Program-made: the position numbers and the translations under genes
Assembly (NCBI GenBank): GCA_964617875.1
Contig: CAZUAI010000019.1
Coordinates: 1 to 64,000 of the forward strand
Direction: 5' to 3'
DNA: 64,000 nucleotides
Source: CAZMVY01 sp964617875
GTDB taxonomy: Bacteria; Planctomycetota; Phycisphaerae; UBA1845; PWPN01
Notes under the pieces: model-generated
Database searches by the model: none
What the model was told of the DNA's origin: nothing
Seen by the model: the letters and a program-made list of their open reading frames with translations, nothing else
Shown here: piece after piece, positions 60,079 to 64,000 of the stretch
Position numbering within the stretch: the stretch's first letter is position 1
Layout of the letters: the number at the start of each line of letters is the position of its first letter

Positions 60079-60588
60079 CTAGGCGTGACCGCCCTCCGAC
60101 CCGGCCGGCGCAGCCGCAGCGCACGCCTCATCCAGCACGAGCGCCAGTTCGGCCCAGCCGTTTTCCAGAGGCACCCGCGCGGCGGTCAAGGCGCCGCCCG
60201 ACGCGCACAGATCGCCGACCTCCTCGCCCGACGTGATCTGCGGCGGATGCAGCGTGAACACGGCCTTCGGCCCGGCAAGCCTCTGGACCAGGTTGCCGCA
60301 CATGACATTCGCCAGCTCGCCGACGGCGTCATGCTGTTGCTGCGTCGTCGGCGTCTTGCCCTCGTCGTCGCCGAGCATGTTCATGACCAGTTCGGGCACA
60401 ACGACCGTCGGCATCGTCAGGCAAACGGCCCCGCGGGCGGGCCCTTCGAACCGGACCGTGGCGCGAAGCGGAACGTCCGCCTCGGCCAACTCGTCTTCGC
60501 CGCCGGGCATGACGAAGGCGAAGGCCATCGTCTCGAGGACCTCCTTCGCCACGCGGCCGATGATTTCTTCAGAAACTTGTGCCTGCAT
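60079..60588 (-). CDS. cheX: CheX/CheC-like CheY-P phosphatase
   Basis: The product has 169 residues. 'AVGELANVMCGNLVQRLAG' matches the E-x-x-N active helix of the CheC/CheX/FliY family, seen once as in CheX. It probably speeds dephosphorylation of CheY. Its start lies 20 bases inside the end of cheY. The C-terminal segment is alanine/serine-rich. Confidence 0.85.
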   Translation of the reverse strand: MQAQVSEEIIGRVAKEVLETMAFAFVMPGGEDELAEADVPLRATVRFEGPARGAVCLTMPTVVVPELVMNMLGDDEGKTPTTQQQHDAVGELANVMCGNLVQRLAGPKAVFTLHPPQITSGEEVGDLCASGGALTAARVPLENGWAELALVLDEACAAAAPAGSEGGHA

Positions 60589-60967
60589 CCTGTGGATCTC
60601 CCACGAGACTCTGTACGACCTCCCGGACACGTTCCGGCGTGAAGGGCTTATGGATGAACTGAACGCCCTTCTTCCGGACCTCCTCGATGCGCGTCTCGCT
60701 CGATTCCGTCGAGATCACGACGATCGGGAAGTGTGCGAACTCCGGCTTCCCGCGAAGCGTGTCGATCAGCTCGATCCCGCTCATCACGGGCATGTTGATG
60801 TCAACAAAGAGCATGTCGATCCATTCGCGCTCCATGATGGCCAGCGCCTCCTGCCCGTTCGACGCCTCGTGCAGGCGGCCGATCGGCACCCCGCTCATCT
60901 CGAGCGTCTTCGCCACCATCGAACGCATCGTTCCGCTGTCATCGGCCAGCAGTATGTTGAAGCCCAT
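60569..60967 (-). CDS. cheY: Chemotaxis response regulator CheY
   Basis: The product has 132 residues, a single receiver domain. The acidic pocket is in 'LLADDSGTM', the phosphorylation Asp in 'LFVDINMPVMSG', the switch residues in 'VISTESS' and the lysine in 'FIHKPF'. ATG 60967 follows the HDOD stop by one base. Confidence 0.95.
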   Translation of the reverse strand: MGFNILLADDSGTMRSMVAKTLEMSGVPIGRLHEASNGQEALAIMEREWIDMLFVDINMPVMSGIELIDTLRGKPEFAHFPIVVISTESSETRIEEVRKKGVQFIHKPFTPERVREVVQSLVGDPQDAGTSF

Positions 60968-60968
60968 A

Positions 60969-61811
60969 TCAGTGGACCCCCCATAACGCTTCGGTCCTGG
61001 CCAGTTCGTCCACGACCGTTGCACAGAGCGATTCCAGGCCGCCCGAGGAAAGCCCCAGCCGGGCCGCCGCCTCGGTGCTGGCCTTCATGTACATCTGTTC
61101 GCTGCCCAGCCCCACGCCGGCCAGTTTCGCCGTGGCGTTGGCGATGTGGACGGCGTCGAGAACCGGGTTCGGCTCGACATCCGGATCGTGATGCCGCTCG
61201 ATGGCGTGTACGAGAACATCGGGAAACTTCCAGTGCCGCGCGACGTGCCCGCCGACCTCGGCGTGGTCGGTGCCGAACAACTCCCGTTCGGCCTGCAGGT
61301 ACGGAATCCGACGCTCGTCCATCATCGCGTAGATCTGCCCGAGCAGGTTCCGGTTGATGTGGCGATTCAGCACGAGCTTTCCGATGTCGTGCAGCAGCGC
61401 GGCCGTAAACGCGGAGCCCGGGACGGGCTTCGACGTGAAGCGGCCCAGCCGCTCGGCGGCCAGCGCGGCGGCGACGCTGTGCCGCCACAATTCGTACTCG
61501 CCCAGTTCATACCCGTTGCAGCGCTGGCTCATGGGGCCGGCAATGTGCTGCCCTACGGCCAGCTCGAGGATCCGCGCACCGCCGAGGCGCAGAACGGCGT
61601 CACGGACCGTGTCGATGTGCCGCTGCGCCCCGCTCCACGCGGAGTTCGCCAGCCGCAGGACGTTCGCCGTCAACGCCTGGTCGAACTCAATGACCTGCGC
61701 GATGCCGGCGGCGTTCGATTCGGGATCGCCGACGATGCCGGCAAGCCGCGCCACGGAGGCGGGCATCGGCGCAAGGCTTTCGATTTCTGCAGTTGGAATC
61801 GTCTCAATCAT
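60969..61811 (-). CDS. HDOD domain signalling protein in the chemotaxis operon
   Basis: The product has 280 residues. The HDOD core has 'VIEFDQALTANVLRLANSA', 'VLRLGGARILELAVG' and 'ALLHDIGKLVLNRHI', with the HD pair kept as HDIGK and a following 'TDHAEVGGHVARHW'. HDOD proteins bind partners or signals and are found in chemotaxis and motility loci; enzyme activity is usually not shown. ATG 61811 overlaps the cheD stop by four bases, so it is coupled to chemotaxis translation. Confidence 0.92.
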   Translation of the reverse strand: MIETIPTAEIESLAPMPASVARLAGIVGDPESNAAGIAQVIEFDQALTANVLRLANSAWSGAQRHIDTVRDAVLRLGGARILELAVGQHIAGPMSQRCNGYELGEYELWRHSVAAALAAERLGRFTSKPVPGSAFTAALLHDIGKLVLNRHINRNLLGQIYAMMDERRIPYLQAERELFGTDHAEVGGHVARHWKFPDVLVHAIERHHDPDVEPNPVLDAVHIANATAKLAGVGLGSEQMYMKASTEAAARLGLSSGGLESLCATVVDELARTEALWGVH

Positions 61812-62284
61812 AGGTCCCATTCCCGGCCGTTCGATTGAAGCCACGTGCGCCCGCTGCCGATTTCCAGGTGCATCGTGCGGGAGATATTGCCCCCGACGTC
61901 CTGACCGGCGATCATGATCCCGTTCTTCCAGAACAGCTTGCGCAGGACGATGAAATTCCGCTTGCCGATGGCGAAGAAGTCCTCGCCGGTGCCGAGCGCG
62001 GCGCCGCCGGCAACCTTCACCACCAGCCGCTCCTTCACGGCGCCGGCGGCGTAGGCCTCCTTGAAGAAGATCGGCGTCCCCGTGTCCACGAACATGAAGG
62101 GGTTCTTCTCCGCCTTCTCGGGGCTGACGCTCGCGTTGGGGAGCATGACGTGGAAGATGCCGCCCACGTTCGCCACGGGGTCGTGGATGGAGATCCCCAG
62201 GCAGCTTCCCAGCGCATGGGTGACGACCACGTCGTCGGCCCCTCGTGCGATCTTGATGTCGGCAACGCCTACGACATGCCTCAC
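61808..62284 (-). CDS. cheD: Chemoreceptor glutamine deamidase CheD
   Basis: The product has 158 residues. The active cysteine is in 'THALGSCLGISIHD' and the histidine in 'GGIFHVMLP', the family's Cys-His pair, with threonine in 'VVTHALG'. It deamidates receptor glutamines and, in some bacteria, binds CheC-type proteins. GTG start with GGAGGAG upstream. Confidence 0.95.
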   Translation of the reverse strand: MRHVVGVADIKIARGADDVVVTHALGSCLGISIHDPVANVGGIFHVMLPNASVSPEKAEKNPFMFVDTGTPIFFKEAYAAGAVKERLVVKVAGGAALGTGEDFFAIGKRNFIVLRKLFWKNGIMIAGQDVGGNISRTMHLEIGSGRTWLQSNGREWDL

Positions 62285-62300
62285 GGAGGCTCCTCCGGGC

Positions 62301-63140
62301 TCAGCCCTTCCGATACACGGTCGGCTGCACGTAGTCGAAACGGTGCTTCACGCCCGCCAGGCTTTCCGAGTGCCCCACGAACAGAATCCCGCCGGGCCCC
62401 AGCATCTCCCAGTAACGGTCGATGAGCCGCGCCTGGGTCGGCTTGTCAAAGTAAATCATCACGTTCCGGCAGAAGATGACGTCGAACGGCCCTCGCATCG
62501 GCCAGTTCTCCATCAGGTTCAGCCGGGCAAAACTGACCAGACGCCGCACCTCGTCGTTGACGCGGTAACGCCGCTCGGGCTTCGTCTGGACGCACGTGAA
62601 ATACCGCGAGAGCCACAGCCCGGGCACGTCGGCGAGCCGGTCGGCGGGGTACGTCCCCTCGCGTGCCCTCCCGAGCACGCGGGTCGAGAGGTCGGTCGCG
62701 AGGATGCGGGCGTCCCACGTCGCCAGGCACGGCAGGTGCTCGTGCAGCAGGATGGCGATCGTGTACGGCTCCTCCCCCGACGAGCATCCCGCGCTCCAGA
62801 TCCGCACCTTCCGGCCGTGCTTCTCGGGCGCCGCCCCGAAGGGCGACAGCACGTGCTCCACCAGGTAATCGAAGTGCTGCGGCTCACGGAGGAATCTCGT
62901 GAGGTTCGTCGAGATGCAGTCGAGCATCGTGACGATTTCGTCGCGCGTCGTGTCCTGGCGAAGGTGCTCGATGTACTCGTCGAAGTCGGACAGCCCCAGC
63001 GCACGCAGCCGCTTGCCGAGCCGGGCCTTCACGAGTTCCTTCTTCCCCTGGTGCAGGTTGATCCCGCTCAGCTTCTTGACCAGATCGCTGATGGTCTCGA
63101 ACTGCGTGTCCGTGAGTTCTGCAAGTACCAGCGTCGCCAA
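62301..63140 (-). CDS. cheR: Chemoreceptor methyltransferase CheR
   Basis: The product has 279 residues. The N-terminal helical domain ('FETISDLVKKLSGINL') is followed by the SAM-binding domain with 'IWSAGCSSGEEPYTIA', 'ILATDLS' and 'FDVIFCRNVMIYFD', the classical CheR motifs. It methylates receptor glutamates. TTG start, GAGG ten bases upstream. Confidence 0.95.
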   Translation of the reverse strand: MATLVLAELTDTQFETISDLVKKLSGINLHQGKKELVKARLGKRLRALGLSDFDEYIEHLRQDTTRDEIVTMLDCISTNLTRFLREPQHFDYLVEHVLSPFGAAPEKHGRKVRIWSAGCSSGEEPYTIAILLHEHLPCLATWDARILATDLSTRVLGRAREGTYPADRLADVPGLWLSRYFTCVQTKPERRYRVNDEVRRLVSFARLNLMENWPMRGPFDVIFCRNVMIYFDKPTQARLIDRYWEMLGPGGILFVGHSESLAGVKHRFDYVQPTVYRKG

Positions 63141-63221
63141 GGGTTCCGATCCTCGTCCGCGATCCGTTGCTCACCGGCCGTGCGCGCGCACCTGCCGCAC
63201 CCGCTTCACGCCGCCTCCCGT

Positions 63222-63755
63222 TCAGTCCGCGCGCGTCGCGCCGCCGGCCTGCATCGCCGCGGCCCCGGCCAGCGAAGCCACCTCGTCGCCCGTCAGCACG
63301 CGGCTGATGTCCAGCAGGATCGTGACCTTGTTCCCGGCCTTGCCCATGCCGAGGATAAAGTCGGTATCCACGGACACGCCGAACGATGGCGGCGGCTCGA
63401 TGTCTTCCGAGGCAATGTCCAGAACCTCGGAAACCTTGTCCACGACGATTCCCATCTCGACCTGGCCGACGTGCACGACGATGATGCACGTCTGCTCCGT
63501 CGCCTCGACGGACGGCAGGCCGAACTTCCGGCGCAGGTCCACGACCGGAATCACCTTGCCCCGGAGGTTGATCACGCCTTTGACGAACTCGGGCGTGCGG
63601 GGCACGGCGGTGATGTCCATCATGCCGATGATCTCGCGGACCTTGAGAATCTCAAGCCCGTACTCCTCCTCCGCCAGGACGAAGGTCAGATACTTCCCGC
63701 CGAGCTGGCGCGTCTGCGCCCGCTGGGCCGTCGCTGCGTCAGTTCCGGTGTTCAT
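63222..63755 (-). CDS. cheW: Chemotaxis coupling protein CheW
   Basis: The product has 177 residues. 'YLTFVLAEEEYGLEILKVREI', 'VINLRGKVIPVVDLRRKFGL' and 'VDKVSEVLDI' are the CheW-fold strands that contact receptors and CheA. A short alanine-rich C-terminus follows. It starts 26 bases after the cheA stop. Confidence 0.96.
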   Translation of the reverse strand: MNTGTDAATAQRAQTRQLGGKYLTFVLAEEEYGLEILKVREIIGMMDITAVPRTPEFVKGVINLRGKVIPVVDLRRKFGLPSVEATEQTCIIVVHVGQVEMGIVVDKVSEVLDIASEDIEPPPSFGVSVDTDFILGMGKAGNKVTILLDISRVLTGDEVASLAGAAAMQAGGATRAD

Positions 63756-63781
63756 GATCTGGCTCCATGCGTTCGTGTCGT

Positions 63782-64000
63782 CTATGCGGCGTCCTTCGCG
63801 CCGGTCCCGAGAGCGGCGCGGAGAATGCCTCCGGCGTCGAGGATCAGTCCGACTCGCCCGTCGCCGAGAATGGCCGCGCCGGACACACCTTCAATCTCCC
63901 CTACCGACGTCCCGAGAGACTTGATCACCACCTGCTGCTGACCGAGCAGCGCGTCCGCCAGGAGCGCCACCCGCTCCCCATCCTGCTCGATGACCACGAG
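63782..64000 (-). CDS. cheA: Chemotaxis histidine kinase CheA, C-terminal end only
   Basis: Only the last 72 or so residues are in the window; the rest lies beyond the right edge. 'VIEQDGERVALLADALLGQQQVVIKSL' and 'SGAAILGDGRVGLILD' are the P5 regulatory domain of CheA, which docks CheW and receptors. It is first in the visible operon order cheA-cheW-cheR-cheD-HDOD-cheY-cheX-cheB. Confidence 0.93.
   Translation of the reverse strand, partial: LVVIEQDGERVALLADALLGQQQVVIKSLGTSVGEIEGVSGAAILGDGRVGLILDAGGILRAALGTGAKDAA

Noticed and set aside
62061..63941. 626-residue plus-strand frame opposite cheR and cheW
   Set aside because: Crosses two well-supported genes and has no protein-like features.

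Overview
The window reads as a chromosomal segment of a high-GC planctomycete, most likely of the Phycisphaerae type, although no marker gene fixes the taxonomy. The evidence is the gene style. There is a type II pseudopilin-like protein with an H-X9-DG-type ending, secreted proteins ending in dockerin-like repeats of the DGDGDVDL...CFNGPNR kind, TAT-exported and cytosolic Gfo/Idh/MocA dehydrogenases, many lipoproteins, and a hypothetical protein with the zinc ribbon common in planctomycetes. High GC leaves very long antisense open frames opposite most genes; these were treated as shadows. No tRNA, rRNA, CRISPR array, transposase or phage gene was recognised.

Layout. Positions 1-570 hold no convincing gene. 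From 571 to 14 kb there is a mixed set of secreted and envelope genes: a coiled-coil lipoprotein, a pseudopilin, a TAT oxidoreductase, a TolC-like lipoprotein, a URO-D family protein, a large secreted endonuclease I-dockerin protein and an S9 peptidase. From 14.0 to 20.7 kb is a probable sialic acid use locus: an N-acetylneuraminate lyase, a Gfo/Idh oxidoreductase, and a sodium:solute symporter fused to a Kelch-like propeller. A comM-like gene lies inside it on the other strand. From 20.7 to 30.5 kb come a zinc-ribbon protein, an L-arabinokinase-like GHMP kinase, a phosphoesterase-PQQ propeller protein, a beta-helix dockerin protein flanked by two near-identical 130-bp structured repeats, and a glycosyltransferase. 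From 30.6 to 37.7 kb, three genes in a row encode a polytopic membrane protein, a FlgI-like lipoprotein and a bifunctional fucokinase/GDP-fucose pyrophosphorylase. From 38 to 40.2 kb are a V8-like protease, a strikingly tyrosine-rich acidic lipoprotein and a small lipoprotein.

From 53.3 kb back to 40.4 kb, all on the minus strand, runs one apparent operon of about 12.8 kb: hypF-hypC-hypD-hypE, a RegB-like membrane histidine kinase, hoxF-hoxU-hoxY-hoxH, a maturation protease, a single-domain receiver, hypA and hypB. It encodes a group 3d-type NAD-linked [NiFe] hydrogenase, nearly all of its maturation machinery, and its own two-component pair. Several genes overlap by 1 to 11 bases.

From 53.4 to 58.9 kb are a HAF-repeat lipoprotein, a TIGR03790-like surface protein with a proline-rich stalk, ClpS and a radical SAM/B12-type protein. 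From 59 kb to the right edge, on the minus strand, is a chemotaxis operon, cheA(partial)-cheW-cheR-cheD-HDOD-cheY-cheX-cheB.

The most interesting signals are: a shared 29-residue C-terminal segment (CGAG-x-x-P, hydrophobic stretch, basic end) on the V8-like protease and the TIGR03790-like protein, which looks like a sorting signal; the GGxxNP quinone-type motif in the hydrogenase-operon kinase; the FlgI-like lipoprotein next to FKP; the propeller-symporter fusion; and the paired structured repeats.
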